Source: Sordariomycetes sp. S80-01Y
Lineage: Eukaryota > Ascomycota > Sordariomycetes
DNA length: 64,000 nucleotides
Reading direction: 5' to 3'
Assembly: GCA_037042185.1 (NCBI GenBank)
Contig: JAXQJY010000029.1
Span: 1,798,001 to 1,862,000 of the forward strand
Under the pieces are notes generated by a model that was not told where the DNA came from, ran no database searches, and saw nothing but the letters and a program-made list of their open reading frames with translations. The translations under genes and the position numbers were made by a program. Shown piece after piece: positions 22,410-33,651 of the stretch (position 1 is the stretch's first letter; every line of letters starts with the position of its first letter).

Positions 22410-24733
22410 GATGGCGATGGTAATGCCGAAGAGCTGTGGGTGGAATCGAGGAGCGCGAGGTCGTCGCCCGGGAGCTGGTGGGAGGCGCGTCCGATAAGAT
22501 AGGGGATGCGGTCGCGGGTTTTGTCAAGGGATCAAATCAACCGCGAATGTCGATTTAATTGATTGCACGTATTGAGTGACCCTGATCGTGCGTCTCGATG
22601 GGTTTTGTAGGTTGAGAGTCCAGAAAGCAAGAGAAGGTGTTTGGATGGATTATCTACAGGGTTCAGAAAGCTTTGCCTCGACTAAGCAATCGCGAGAGGC
22701 TGGCGAAGGTTCGGCCAATGTGATCACGTGACTCTGTTCCTGAGCGGTCCGCGGTTCTGTCGCGGTTTCTCGCAGCAATGCTGCGCCATAATTTGCCAGC
22801 ATGACTTCCATCGTTGCTCGAATGGCCATTGACCCCAATTTATAATAGAAACGAACGCCTCCTCGCATGGAAGCTTGGAGACTCATCTTTGTCCCTCGGG
22901 GAACCTGGAAGGCCGTCAATGTCACGTGCCCAGCTGCACGGGGGATGTGGCGAATACCAGCTTCCCATTAGTCAGCGCATTTCATACTCAACTCTGTTCT
23001 CAGACAGCTTGTCCATCGTGGCGACCTCAAGTAATAGCTGCTGTGCGGTCGCAACCTGGAAAGAGTCATCCTGCAAGCGAGCGCGGGTTTCATTGGTAGA
23101 CGGGTCAAACGCTCTAGCAATTCTGATCCAATGCGTCGTGTCACGCCTCACGCACGTGTCAATCCGCCGCCACGTGTGGTTTCGTCCAGTTTACCTTTCA
23201 CCGGCAAGCCTTGTTGGAGGATCATAGACGACAGTCATGGGCTTCAGCATAGTCTTCTGCGAGAACACCGTGAAGAGAATGATGACACGTAAGACACAGA
23301 GAGCAACCTCGCAAGGGCCTGCAGGACTCGGCCGTGTGCACACAACCCGGGACGAGGAGACGGGTCTTGACAGTTGATGCCAGCGACGGATGACGAGTCA
23401 CTTGGCGATTAGAACTGCGGTGCATCTTTTGGTAATTGTGCTGTTGACAGTGTCGTCTGACGTATGTAATACCACCGCAGCCTGGAGGAGCTACGATGGC
23501 AGCGGAGGACAAGGTTGAACCGACAATCCGGGGCGGCCCCCCTGAACCCCGCACTCCGGCGGCGCCGATTTTGGCATTTAGTCGCCGTGACCTCCGGACC
23601 CCGACATCGAATCGACTCTTGTACTCTGGGGGAGAAGCCAGATTAGATTAGAATGCTGGAGTAACATCTGGAGAAGCGCAGGACGATGACATGTGCCCCG
23701 CGAATGCCATACTCTTCGCGGTGTTAGACTCGTCACCGGCAGCTGTCAGCGAAGCCACAAGCGACATCTGGCGCTGCATTAGGCCGGGAGTGCGGAGACG
23801 GGCCATGTTCCCATGTTCCCACCATGCCTAGAACAGGCATCCTTTTCGTTAAGCACACATGAGTCGAGATTCGCCGACCAACTCAATTCGGCGGCGCGAC
23901 GTCTCTGCGCACGCTGAGGCTGAGCTCGGCAGTTGAGCAGGGCCATGAATCGAATGGGATGTGTTTCTGGCACTCATACTCCCTCTCCGCGAGGCACAGC
24001 TTACATAGGATGGCATACAATGGGACTGCGACGACGACCCTCCCCCCCCCCCCCCCCCCCTGGGCCCTGCTCGCTCGCTTCCAAAGTGGCCGCCGCTTGC
24101 ACACCGGCGACATAGGGCCAAATCAGGTAAAGCAGGTTTGCGAAGCTGCAAAACAAGCCATGATACCCCGCCGGTGGCCCCTCGCGAGCCGCAGCCCAGC
24201 ACCGCAGATCGTGGTCATGACCAAGACAGCCCTTTCTTGGGCCAGCTGGGACAATAGCGGCGCCTCGATTGGTCGTCCACCGAATTGACCCTCGTACCCC
24301 ACAACCTTTCTGGCAGCTTTGACCTGGTGCGGCCTCGGTCCACGCACCCAAGAATGTGATTTTCCTCCATCAGAATTGGCCCGACGGTCACCCTGACCAC
24401 CGCACCCCCCGGCAACCCCCCCATGACGATACGGGGCCCACGAGCGCAACAGATTCGAATGGGTGCCCACCCGCGGTATCCTCGCATCCCGATCTGACAT
24501 ACAAATATTGAAGCACATGCGCTTCAACTCTCCGTTTCAACCATTTCCTCGTTTCTGTTTTGCCCATCTTTTGCCTGACGTCGACACTGACCCGACCAAC
24601 CGAGTGACCGGGCTTCGCATGCATCGTCTGGGCGAATAGTGTTACACGATACACGCACCTCGCACTTCCCACCACCCTAAGGGCTTACTTCAGCTGCTCG
24701 TAGGCTCACCGGAGTGCCGGCCACGACGACATC
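22410..24733. other. Long intergenic region between nab2 and the P450
   Basis: About 2.3 kb between divergent genes, with promoters expected at both ends. It contains a 19-base C run (24042-24060). Several frames of 60-140 codons occur on both strands, but none gives recognisable protein or good intron borders. Confidence 0.4.
24042..24060. repeat. Homopolymer run of 19 C
   Basis: Nineteen consecutive C residues, about 690 bp upstream of the P450 gene. A tract of this length can form G-quadruplex or triplex-like structures on the G strand and is prone to sequencing error. Confidence 0.95.
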
Positions 24734-26451
24734 ATGGGTTTGGTCGAGCTGGCAGCCGAGAACCTCACGGTCAAGAGAGTCGCTCTCATTGTCGTGGGCG
24801 CTGTCGTCCTCAACTACTTTGTCAGCCGCATCGTCGAGCACGTCAAGATCAGACGCTTGGGCAACTATGGACGCCAACTGAGGTCATATGCCCCCTTTGG
24901 TGAGGACTCCCCCCTGGCCGAGCGCGCTGGCGCACTCTTCTGACCGCGAGCCTAGGTCTTGATGTGGTCTGGGCTGCCATCAAGGTCACTAAGAAGCAGA
25001 AGAACCTCGAGCACTGGCGCGATGTGTACTTTGTCAACTCCAACAGCTGGACGGGGGAGGCCCGCATTCTCAACCAGCGCATTGTCTTCACGGCGGACCC
25101 TGAGAACATGAAGGCCGTCCTTGCCACCCAGTTCGGCGACTTCGGCAAGGGAGAGCCCTTCCACGAGGAGTGGAGTGACTTCCTGGGCGACAGCATCTTC
25201 ACCACCGACGGCCCCCAGTGGCACGCCAGTCGTCAGCTCATCCGCCCCCAGTTCACCAAGGACCGCGTCAGCGATCTGCACTGCTTCGAGTCTCACATGA
25301 AGACCCTTTTTCGAGCCATCGACAACGGCGGTCCTCTTCAGGGAGAGCTCCAGCAGGTCACCGAGGGCGCTGGTAGCGGCCAGGTCCTCGACATCAGCGA
25401 GCTCTTCTTCCGCTACACGCTCGACGTGACGACGGATTTCCTTCTCGGAAAGGACACAAAGTCTCTCTCGTAGGTTCTCCCCACTTCCTTTCAAATCTCG
25501 CAGCGCAAGGTTGACCACCCTCGCAGCTCCCCCCAGAATGACTTCGCAGACGCCTTCAACGAGGTCCAGCGCGTCCAGAACATCATCGCCCGCGCCTCCA
25601 AGATCCGCAAGCTCATCCCCAAGGCGGGCTACTGGAAGGGCCTCAACCTGATGGACCGCTTCGTCAACTTCTACATTCAGCGCACCCTCCGACTCAGCAA
25701 CGAGGAGCTCGAGGAGAAGACCAAGGGTGAGAAGGGCTACACCTTCCTCCACGCCCTCGCCGCCTTCACCCGCGACCCCAAGGTCCTCCGCGATCAGATG
25801 GTGGCCGTCCTCCTCGCCGGTCGCGACACCACCGCCTCGACGCTTTCGTGGGTCATCTACGAGCTCAGCCGCCATCCTGAGTGTGTCAAGAAGCTCCGCG
25901 AGGAGATTCTCCAGACCATTGGCCGCAACCAGATGCCCTCGTACGAGCACATGAAGAACATGCCCTACCTCAAGGCCATCCTCAACGAGACGCTCCGTCT
26001 CTACCCGTCCGTCCCCTTCAACGTCCGCCTGGCCCTCAAGGACACGACGCTCCCCCGCGGCGGCGGCCCGGACGGCACAGAGCCTCTCCCCGTCCTCAAG
26101 CACACGCCAATCGGCTACTCCACCCTCGTCATGCAGCGCCGTGCCGACCTGTATCCTCCTCCGTCTGACACCTTTGCGCATCCCGAGGTCTTTTCACCCG
26201 AGCGGTGGAACGTCTGGCACCCCAAGCCGCACGAGTACATCCCCTTCAACGCTGGGCCTAGGATCTGCATTGGGCAGCAGTTCGCCCTGACCGAGATGAG
26301 TTATGTGCTCTGTCGACTGTTCCAGAGGTTCGACCGGGTGGAGAGCCACATGCATGAGATTGATGGCGGCAGCCCGATGTTGAAGGCCGATATTGTGCTT
26401 TCGCCGGGTCAGGGTGTCAAGGTCGCGTTCTTCGATGCTAAGGATCAGTGA
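24734..26451 (+). CDS. Cytochrome P450, CYP52-type
   Basis: Three exons (24734-24899, 24956-25469, 25527-26451) encode 534 residues. An N-terminal membrane anchor (VALIVVGAVVLNYFVSRIV) is followed by the P450 core. The I-helix reads AGRDTTAST at about 324, the ExxR pair is ETLR at 381-384, and the haem loop FNAGPRICIG at 467-476 has ligand Cys474. ILNQRIVFTADPENMKAVLA and SIFTTDGPQWHASRQLIRPQ are strongly CYP52-like. CYP52 enzymes hydroxylate the omega end of fatty acids and n-alkanes at the ER. Induction by lipid substrates is known for the family but not visible here. It converges on the aminotransferase gene, with about 120 bp between stops. Confidence 0.93.
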
Positions 26452-26572
26452 AGACTTGAAACTGGGCCGGCCACCGACTCTTTATGACTTATGGGCTTAT
26501 TACGATTTTGAATATGGTGTCTATAGCAGCTTATGAATACTAGTATTACCTTCTATCCAAATACGCCGCCAC

Positions 26573-28424
26573 TCATCGCTTGAAGCTGCTTTTCACAGCC
26601 TGACCAAATCTGCTGATAGCTTGATCCATCCCCTCGGCGCTCGCAGCAGCAAACGTAGTGCGGAAAAACAACCCTGACAGGGACTTCTCCTTCTCGGTTT
26701 GGAACCACGAGCCCCTCGCCACGAGAACCCCATTCTCGATGCACGAGTTGAATATCTCCTCTTCGATCTCATGTAGCGTGCGCTTGCCAGCGTCAGGGTG
26801 TTGCGTGTGGTCGACCTTCAGCCACATCTATGCCCGCCGTTAGCGTCTCCGTAGGGGGCCTTCAAGCTGGGAGGGGGTACTCACAAACATGCCCGCTCTA
26901 GGTGGTACCCAACTGACCAAGTCCTTTGGCAGATGCTCCTCACAGGCTTTCAGCAACTTGTCTCTCTTCCCCGTATATTCGCCCCTCAGATTCATCAACC
27001 ACTTCAGATACCCTTCATGGCCCCACGTATCATCTAACAACTTCCACAAAATGACCTGACTGAATCCACTAGGCCCTTGGCTCGCTACTTCGGCATGTCG
27101 TTGGTACCGTTCGACGACCTGCTCCGAAGCAGTGATCCACCCAAGTCGAGAGCCTGGGAAAAGAACCTTTGAAAGGGAGTCCATGCGCATCACCCGACCG
27201 TCGACGTCAAGAGAGACCCAGGAGGGGATAAGGTTCGTTAGGAAATCGTTAATGCTGGAAGGTGGTGTGAGCGGAGGGGACGAAGGGCCGGTGTATGGGG
27301 GCATCTGGAGGAAGTAGTACGGCTCGTCCTCCAGAATGTAGAGGTCGTGCTTTTGACACACGGCGTATAGATCTTTCCTCCTTTGCGTCGACTGCGTCGC
27401 CCCGGTGGGGTTCTGGCCAGAGGGTACCGTGTAGAGGACGTGTGGTTTCTTCGCGCCGCGGCTGTGGGCGTCCCAGTTGGTGAGCAGATCGTCCATAGCG
27501 GAGGGGATGAGACCCTCGTCGTCGATCTTGGCCCCAAACATCTTGATGCCCAGCGGCGCGATGGTCTCGAGGGCTGTTGAGAAGCTGAATTCCTCCGTGA
27601 GGATGGAGTCGCCCCTGTCTTTATCGCAGAACATCCGCAGCGCCTGTTCCAGAGCACCCGTGCTGCCGATCGTTTGACATATCCTCCAGTCCTTGTAGGG
27701 AGGTCTGCAGACAAGCTCAGTGTGCTCTGTGAGGAAACGCATCATCTGAGCTGATCCTGTAGACTGGCCGTAGTTGAGGCCGATGGACAGATCGTAGGTT
27801 CCGTCCTTGTCGCGAACGTCATACTTCCCAATCGAGACCGTCTGGCCCGTCTGCAGAGTCTCCTCCTCCCCGAAATTTGGAACCGTGGGAATGTGCATAG
27901 AAAGAGATGACATGGGGAAGACAGAGGATGACGGAAGACCGCCTCCTAAAGAGATGAGACCGGGCTTCTTGAGGTGCTTGGCCGCCTGTTTCAGGGTGCA
28001 CGGCTTGCGGTCCAGGGATTCTTTGCTCAAGTGCGCTGGAATTGTGAGTGACAGTTGGCATTGATCAACGGGGAGTCCTTACCGTCCCATCGCTTTGCCG
28101 GTGGCATGCCCTCAGTCTAGTCTTCTGTTAACTCTGCATTGGTGGCCTTGGCTCAAATAGACTCACAGAACCCTTGAACATGTCGCTGTCCGAGGCAGCA
28201 GCTATTCCAGCAACTAGTTTCCCAGCCTTGGCCCTCCGTGCTACAATCTCACTGATTCCCGGCGTGCTGTTATCCGCGCCCTCAAAGTGAGCTTGCTTGG
28301 CAGCGGGAGCCGCCTCAGTATTGGTCATATTCGACATGGTCGCATGTATTGATCTCGAATCCGTTCTGCCGAGCTTTCTGAGAAACACAGAGCGAGCCGC
28401 CCGAGTTTTCGAGATAGAAAGCAT
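26573..28424 (-). CDS. Aro8-like aromatic aminotransferase (PLP, fold type I)
   Basis: Four exons (28424-28167, 28116-28083, 28035-26885, 26827-26573) encode 565 residues. The PLP enzyme core shows PGLISLGGGLPSSSVFP, YTVPSGQNPTGAT, EDEPYYFLQ and MDSLSKVLFPGSRLGW, where the Lys of DSLSK binds PLP. This is the Aro8/kynurenine aminotransferase II type, which transaminates aromatic amino acids and 2-aminoadipate. The N-terminal extension MLSISKTRAARSVFLRKLGR is positively charged and resembles a mitochondrial presequence. A second in-frame ATG at 28337 (MSNMTNTEA) would give a 536-residue cytosolic form. Exon 2 is only 34 nt. The frame upstream of 28424 begins with TTG, so it does not extend the start. 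Confidence 0.9.
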
Positions 28425-29251
28425 GGCAGCGTAGCTCAACGCCGTCCGGCGTTAGGTGTCAGGTTAGTGAGGTATGCACTTATACGTCCAAGCTTCTGGA
28501 CCTCTCAGCGTTCCCGTGACGCCTGTCGGTGAGTTCTCGTGTAAGATTTACCTAAGATCAGTTCGACGGGTTGTTGTGGAAAGAAGCTTAGGCGAGTGAC
28601 GGGAACAGTTCGACCGGACCTGCAGCTATCAGCCATGGGTGAGTATCAGCGGAGCAGCTGATAGTGAAGTGCTGTATTCAGATGCACCGAGAGCTGAGGC
28701 CCCCGTTACCGGACGTCATCCGGCCGCGCCTAGCCGCAGGTACCCACAGTTCGAGGCGTCCAGTTGGCGGGGTCGTGGTCACGCCTAGGGCGCTTTGGAC
28801 AGGACAAGGAAGGTAATTACGTTATATTCAATTTTGCTGAGACCGTATGGAAGACTAAGTTGGGGAAAGAGATGGCACTGAGCAAGATGCGGACCTGCGA
28901 AGCCGCCATAGTTGCGATCTCACCACGTCCCGGTCAACACGGTATGTTGTAAGTGGGATCGCCAGCTTCGAATGAAGTGCAGGTCTACGCCACCTGGGAA
29001 ACCAACAGACACAAACCCTTGACCTGCAGAAGTGCAATTTATCTGCCTTGTACCCCGAGGAGGGACCTGTCAACCCTTAAAACCATGAGGCACGTTGTCT
29101 GGCCTGTACTTTGCTGACACATGTTCCTCTCCAGACAGGCCTCCCCATACCATAGTTGGATGAGGCGACGTCCCGTGGAAGCCAAAGGGCAGTCTTCTTG
29201 ATGGCCACAGGGTCTCTCCAGACCTTTGGATACTGGTTCCACGGTCCCGAT
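28425..29251. promoter_or_regulatory. Intergenic region, aminotransferase promoter side
   Basis: About 830 bp between two minus-strand genes. It should carry the aminotransferase promoter and the 3' UTR of the small membrane-protein gene to the right. No gene is supported here. Confidence 0.35.
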
Positions 29252-30060
29252 TTACCCCATAGCAACCAATTTAGACTTTCGTTGTGCTCGCCAGAGCTGG
29301 TTCATTACACTGATGACCATTGTGGCGCACACTGCCCAAGACAAGTGCACGGCCACTATCCTGTCAAATGTTGCCCCTTGACACATTCCAAGAATGAGCC
29401 CGCAGCAGGCACAGATGACGAGAACCCCGTTCTGATATTTGTCGTGGTGGCCTCTCCTGTAGAGAAAGGACACGGCCGAGAAACTGAGAACCGCGTGGGA
29501 AGCATGCCCCGCCCAAGATGTCGATGGGTCGAACTGGAGAACCAGAAAAAGAAAAGGTCAGTCATGAGCGCGAGCACCGGGCTTGGGGGAACACTCATTG
29601 TACCACATAGGGAGGACCAGAGTTTGGCTGCGAGTATTGACGCGTGAGGTGGCCTGTAGCAAAGACCGCGGGCACCAGTTCTACCCAGTCCAAGACGCCG
29701 TCGCGAAGTCTAGAATAGTGATCACGGCTCTTGTGGGACATTTCTTCTGGCTGGATCGTACCGGAGGAGAGGGCAGACGTCTGATCTAGGCTGCGCAGGG
29801 GCACTCGTGCGTAGACGGCTATCATTTGCAGGAAGAGCGCGGCAGCTCCCGCACCTAAATAAGACGAGGCGCTACATGACGATGCTTATCCTTCTAATGG
29901 TTCAGGTAACATAGAGAAGATAGGAATCACTCAAGTAACAAGGGTGGTATGACTCGACCGCCTTGTTGCGAACGAATCGGGCGACACCCGTGGTAGCGCG
30001 CTTGACCGAAGACGACTGCGTCGTAACATTGTCGTCGAGTGACGTGTTGGATACATTCAT
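29252..30060 (-). CDS. Small multi-pass membrane protein of unknown function (spliced model)
   Basis: Three exons (30060-29931, 29854-29604, 29533-29252) join in phase from ATG to TAA to give 220 residues. A hydrophilic head (MNVSNTSLDDNVTTQSSSVK) precedes hydrophobic segments near 45-60, 138-152, 163-182 and 186-206 (for example GVLVICACCGLILGMCQG). SWAGHASHA at 133-141 and DRIVAVH at 184-190 faintly recall the PSGH and SR-H motifs of PAP2 phosphatases, but the required residues are incomplete. Introns of 76 and 70 nt have a polypyrimidine stretch and branch-like CTGAC (second) or CTGAA (first). I do not recognise the family. The first donor GTGATT is weak, so exon 1 is the least certain part. 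Confidence 0.45.
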
Positions 30061-30542
30061 GAGTTGACCGAGTCTCTTTCGAGTAATCCGTAGTTGGTAT
30101 TGGAATGGGTAGCTACGGCTGGCTGGGCGGAACTGCGTTGCTGCCCAAGTTTCGGTGAGGCGGACTCAGGAGCTCAAATAGTCGCGTGCGTGTCTGCCAC
30201 CCTACCACTGAAGTGAGGCAACACGGCTCAGATCACCCGCATATCGGGCTATCAGGTTGAAATGCGGGCAGAGTCTCGAAAACCATGTTGCGGGGACGGG
30301 AAGGGTTTTGATAAGTCTACAACGGCCTTCATCAAGTACTCAGTCTGGTGTCAGGCCTGGGGTTGGCTAGTCCACCCTGCCCGCCAAGTGAGCAGTCATT
30401 GCGGTCGCTTATAAGAATCCATAAGACCTTCATTCCCTCCTTCCTCGTTTCATCTTGAGGAAAATGACATACGTGGAGCCAGCTTACGAGTCGAGCCACT
30501 TCATCCCTTCTACCCACTTCCATCTTTCTCTGAACACACATC
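30061..30542. promoter_or_regulatory. Divergent promoter region of two membrane-protein genes
   Basis: About 480 bp between the proposed start codons of two divergent genes. A TATA-like word (TATAAG) lies at 30410-30415, about 130 bp before the plus-strand ATG, followed by pyrimidine-rich sequence at 30427-30450 and 30506-30530. No coding signal is seen. Confidence 0.45.
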
Positions 30543-31392
30543 ATGCTGGACTCCCAAAGGATTGACGCAATTGCTCAATCCGTGTGGTGTGCAATCCGTC
30601 ACCTAGCTGCTATAGCACCAGCCGCCAGCTTCTGGACATTCGGCATCGGCGTTGGCCGCTCCCTCGCGAGTGGCGGCGTAGTGCTGGCCGCGTATGACCG
30701 CCGAGTTCTTCTGATGTTCTCTCCAAGCTAACAGTGCTCAGGTATCTCCTCGCACTCTTTGTATCGACTGGCATTATGGTAATCAGATACAGGCCAGTGT
30801 TTGAGAGGTGCGGGAAAACCGTCACGCTCGGTTGAATATTCGCTGAGTCCATCTTCGCAGGTTCAACTTTGGTCTCTTCGCTCTGATCGTCGCGCCCGCT
30901 TGCGCAATCCGGGAACTCTTGCTTCCCTCTTCGAGCACCTCTCTTCGCAGCAGACTGGTGGCTTTTCTCGAAGCCTACTGCACTACGCTGTGGATCATCG
31001 CAATGGGTTTGGTGTTGATGCACATCCGTTCCCCCGGGATGCTCATCGAGCCAGACAGGTCCTCGGTTGCTGAGAACGGATCCTACAGAGGGCCAAGTCT
31101 CTGGGGCTACGTCGTAAGGGGGGAACTGAACGGCCATCATGATCGGCTGGATAAGCTGTCCTCCACGAGATCGTTCTACCTCGCACAGATTGCCGGGCCA
31201 GCTTCTCACATCTCGAACTGGTCGGCCGACTCTGTTTCAAGCCTCTCCCTCTCGTCCGACTCTCCGTGCCCTGACCCCAAGCGTACTGCCAGGATTCACT
31301 ATATGATCAATTTTGCCGGGCGTGTTTTTGGAAACGCGCGTGGGATTGATCCGGACACATCCCAGGACTCGGATGACTCGCGCCAGGAGTAG
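30543..31392 (+). CDS. Multi-pass membrane protein of unknown function (spliced model)
   Basis: Three exons (30543-30691, 30742-30807, 30861-31392) join in phase to give 248 residues. Hydrophobic segments lie at about 22-38, 43-65 (SGGVVLAAYLLALFVSTGIM, spanning intron 1), 74-93 (FGLFALIVAPACAIRELLLP, spanning the region after intron 2) and 104-126 (LEAYCTTLWIIAMGLVLM). The C-terminal 120 residues are hydrophilic, Ser/Asp-rich and end in DTSQDSDDSRQE. Both introns (50 and 53 nt) have good acceptors and restore a continuous hydrophobic run, which is the main support. No family is recognised. A four-helix membrane protein with a cytosolic tail is inferred. Confidence 0.6.
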
Positions 31393-31859
31393 ATCAGCCA
31401 AGGATCCATGGACGGAGTTTCACCATTTTCTTCTCATCCTCTATTTCTTAATGTATCCCCCAAAACGATTTTCACTTATCCGGCTTCGACTTCTCGTGGG
31501 TCGTCGCAGCTGCTCCCGAGCCTTTTGGCCGGCGTGCACACCTTTCCTTGGCCACTCATCAATATTGGCATTGTTCTCATCTGACTCGGGCACTTTGGAC
31601 ACTTCGGACTATCGCTTTACTTAACTCTCACACGCATGTAAAAGGCCTGGACATTGGCTGTGGACTTCGTACCTGAGGGCTGCCGACCACTAGATGTCGC
31701 AAGGATTGGTAGGAGGACGCGACTTTCCTTGCCAAGGCCACGGCGAAGAGCATATGAACAGGCTTGTTGAATTATTTGCAGCGACCAGCGGCGCACAGAA
31801 ACGTTCCGCATAGATAACTCCTCCAGAGGATATAATAGACAGGCACAATAAAACTTCTC
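31393..31859. other. Convergent 3' intergenic region
   Basis: About 470 bp between converging stop codons. No gene is seen; it should contain the 3' UTRs. Confidence 0.4.
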
Positions 31860-33074
31860 TCAAGCTTCAGAAACAGCTTTCTTCCCTCGCCTTGCCCGCC
31901 TGTCCCGTTTGTCTTCACGCCGTTCCCGTTTGCGTTGTCTGCGAGACTCCTTCCTCTCACGCTTTTGCTGTCGTTTCTGGTGTTTGCGAGACCCCTCCTC
32001 GTTGGACGAGGACGAGGAAGAGGAAGAGTCGGTATCTGAGTCTGAATCATCACGAACCACGGCTGTCTCATCCGGCACACCTGGCACCAGCACCAGCCAA
32101 ATGGTGTTGGTGTCCAGCTCCAGAGTGAGGCCCCCTTGCTGTACATCCAGGGGTGCGATGTACCCTTCCAGAGTTCGAAGCTGACCGTCAGCACTGGAAT
32201 CTTTGGTTTGCTGAGCCAGCCTTAGGAAGTCAAGCACGGGTATTTGTAGGAGTTGAGCGAGCTCATTCGAGTCCAGCATCTGAGCATGTAGCCCGCGAGC
32301 GTGCAGCCACTTCTTGTTGGCAACCGCAGCGTACGCAGCCGCCCTCTGGCCTGGTGTTTGTGGTTTCTTCACAACCGCGCCAATTGCCACGCCGGGAAGA
32401 CTAGTGGCGGCCCCGACAATGCCCATTGCGGTGAATATGGGGATGCTGACGGCGCCGCCGATAGCCCCAAACGCAGCGCCGAAGATGTTGCCCTTCTTCG
32501 CATGTCTTGCGATATCTTTGCCGACATCTTTCGAGTGAGAGTAGATCCCCTGGCCGATGCTCTTGGGAGTCTTGATGACGTCTTTGGCCATGTCGCCAGC
32601 ATGACTGACTGCGCGATCCGAGACTTTGGCTGTCAAGAAGGCAGACACGGTGTTGAGGAAGGACGACCAGGTGTCTTTGGTGATGCCATGCGTGAGCAGT
32701 GATGGGGCGTAGACGGGGACGAAGCCCGCAGTGGGTACGGCTTGAAGTTGAGGAATGGCGATGGGCTTCTGGTTCTTGAGGTCCGCGGCCAGAGAGTCAT
32801 AGGAAGGTAAGCCCTGTTCGGGTGGGAAGTTGAAGGGCTCTGATACGGTTGGAACAGCGGGCACACCTATTGGAGAGGTAGCTGAGGGCGATATTGGCGA
32901 CGTGGTCGACCCGTAAGCCGGAGGCTCATAGGCAGGCGGCGGGGCTTCGTTGGCACGAGCTGTTGATGGTCCGGCATGATCAGCGTCAGCCGCTTGGGCG
33001 TATGCTGCTGCTTCCTCCGCCTTAGACATGTACGCGGACGACTTCTCAGGGTGGGCGTCTTTTTCTGAGGCCAT
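31860..33074 (-). CDS. PPAY-motif protein with glycine-rich core and basic tail, unknown function
   Basis: A single exon encodes 404 residues from ATG 33074 (MASEKDAHPE). The frame is open upstream but begins with TTG. Two PPAY motifs lie at 46-49 and 51-54 (PPPAYEPPAYG), the type of site bound by WW domains such as those of the Rsp5/Nedd4 ubiquitin ligases. The centre holds a Gly/Ala-rich hydrophobic stretch (GAAFGAIGGAVSIPIFTAMG) that could lie in a membrane. A Ser/Asp tract (DDSDSDTDSSSSSSSSNEE) is followed by a strongly basic tail (KRQQKRERKESRRQRKRERR). This composition suggests a membrane-associated adaptor, but I know no function for the family. Confidence 0.7.
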   Translation of the reverse strand: MASEKDAHPEKSSAYMSKAEEAAAYAQAADADHAGPSTARANEAPPPAYEPPAYGSTTSPISPSATSPIGVPAVPTVSEPFNFPPEQGLPSYDSLAADLKNQKPIAIPQLQAVPTAGFVPVYAPSLLTHGITKDTWSSFLNTVSAFLTAKVSDRAVSHAGDMAKDVIKTPKSIGQGIYSHSKDVGKDIARHAKKGNIFGAAFGAIGGAVSIPIFTAMGIVGAATSLPGVAIGAVVKKPQTPGQRAAAYAAVANKKWLHARGLHAQMLDSNELAQLLQIPVLDFLRLAQQTKDSSADGQLRTLEGYIAPLDVQQGGLTLELDTNTIWLVLVPGVPDETAVVRDDSDSDTDSSSSSSSSNEEGSRKHQKRQQKRERKESRRQRKRERREDKRDRRARRGKKAVSEA

Positions 33075-33651
33075 GATGAGCTGCAACTGGGGTTGAGTGA
33101 GGGAGGGGTTGTTGGATGGCTCCTCAAGGGGGGTTCTGGCGGCGCACAAGCTCTTTATAGAGATCTGACATGACGCAGGACAGAAGGCTGACTGGTGGGT
33201 GATGGGATGCCGTGGATGAGACTAAACTCCAGCTGGTGCAGATGCTGAGCCGTGAGCCGGACAGCCGCGCCGCGCACTCGGACCCGCGTGTAAGTCGGGC
33301 GCTGCCACTGCCACTGCCGCTGCCACTGCAGCACTCCGTACAGCGGTCTTGGCACTGCCACCATTGCGGGCGTCAGCTCGAATGGCTTTCCTTATGTAAT
33401 CCGCCAAGCATTCGAGGGACCACCCGTGGACCGCGGAGCTCCTGAGCCGACATGATGATGTCCCGTCGTGCATTTGAGCATCCCATTGCTCAGGTGAACG
33501 AATTCAGGTGGTATCCTCCCCATGGCGTCACTTCTCTCATCATCTGTGGGCTGCACATGAGAATGATCGAACCGTCGCCTATCCAGTCCCTCCCCGAATC
33601 GACCCGCTGCGCTCCCCTCGACAGCTGGGACGCCTCGCAGTCGCATTCGCC
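33075..33651. promoter_or_regulatory. Divergent promoter region upstream of ric1
   Basis: About 580 bp between divergent genes. It contains a short TGCCAC-type tandem repeat at about 33301-33330. Frames within it are not convincing as genes. Confidence 0.4.

Noticed and set aside
24952-26181. 409-codon open frame on the minus strand
   Set aside because: Antisense to the P450 exons and crosses its intron; Glu/Val/Leu-rich shadow product with no family features.
29156-29647. 163-codon plus-strand frame
   Set aside because: Antisense to the better-supported spliced membrane-protein model and not hydrophobic or domain-like itself.
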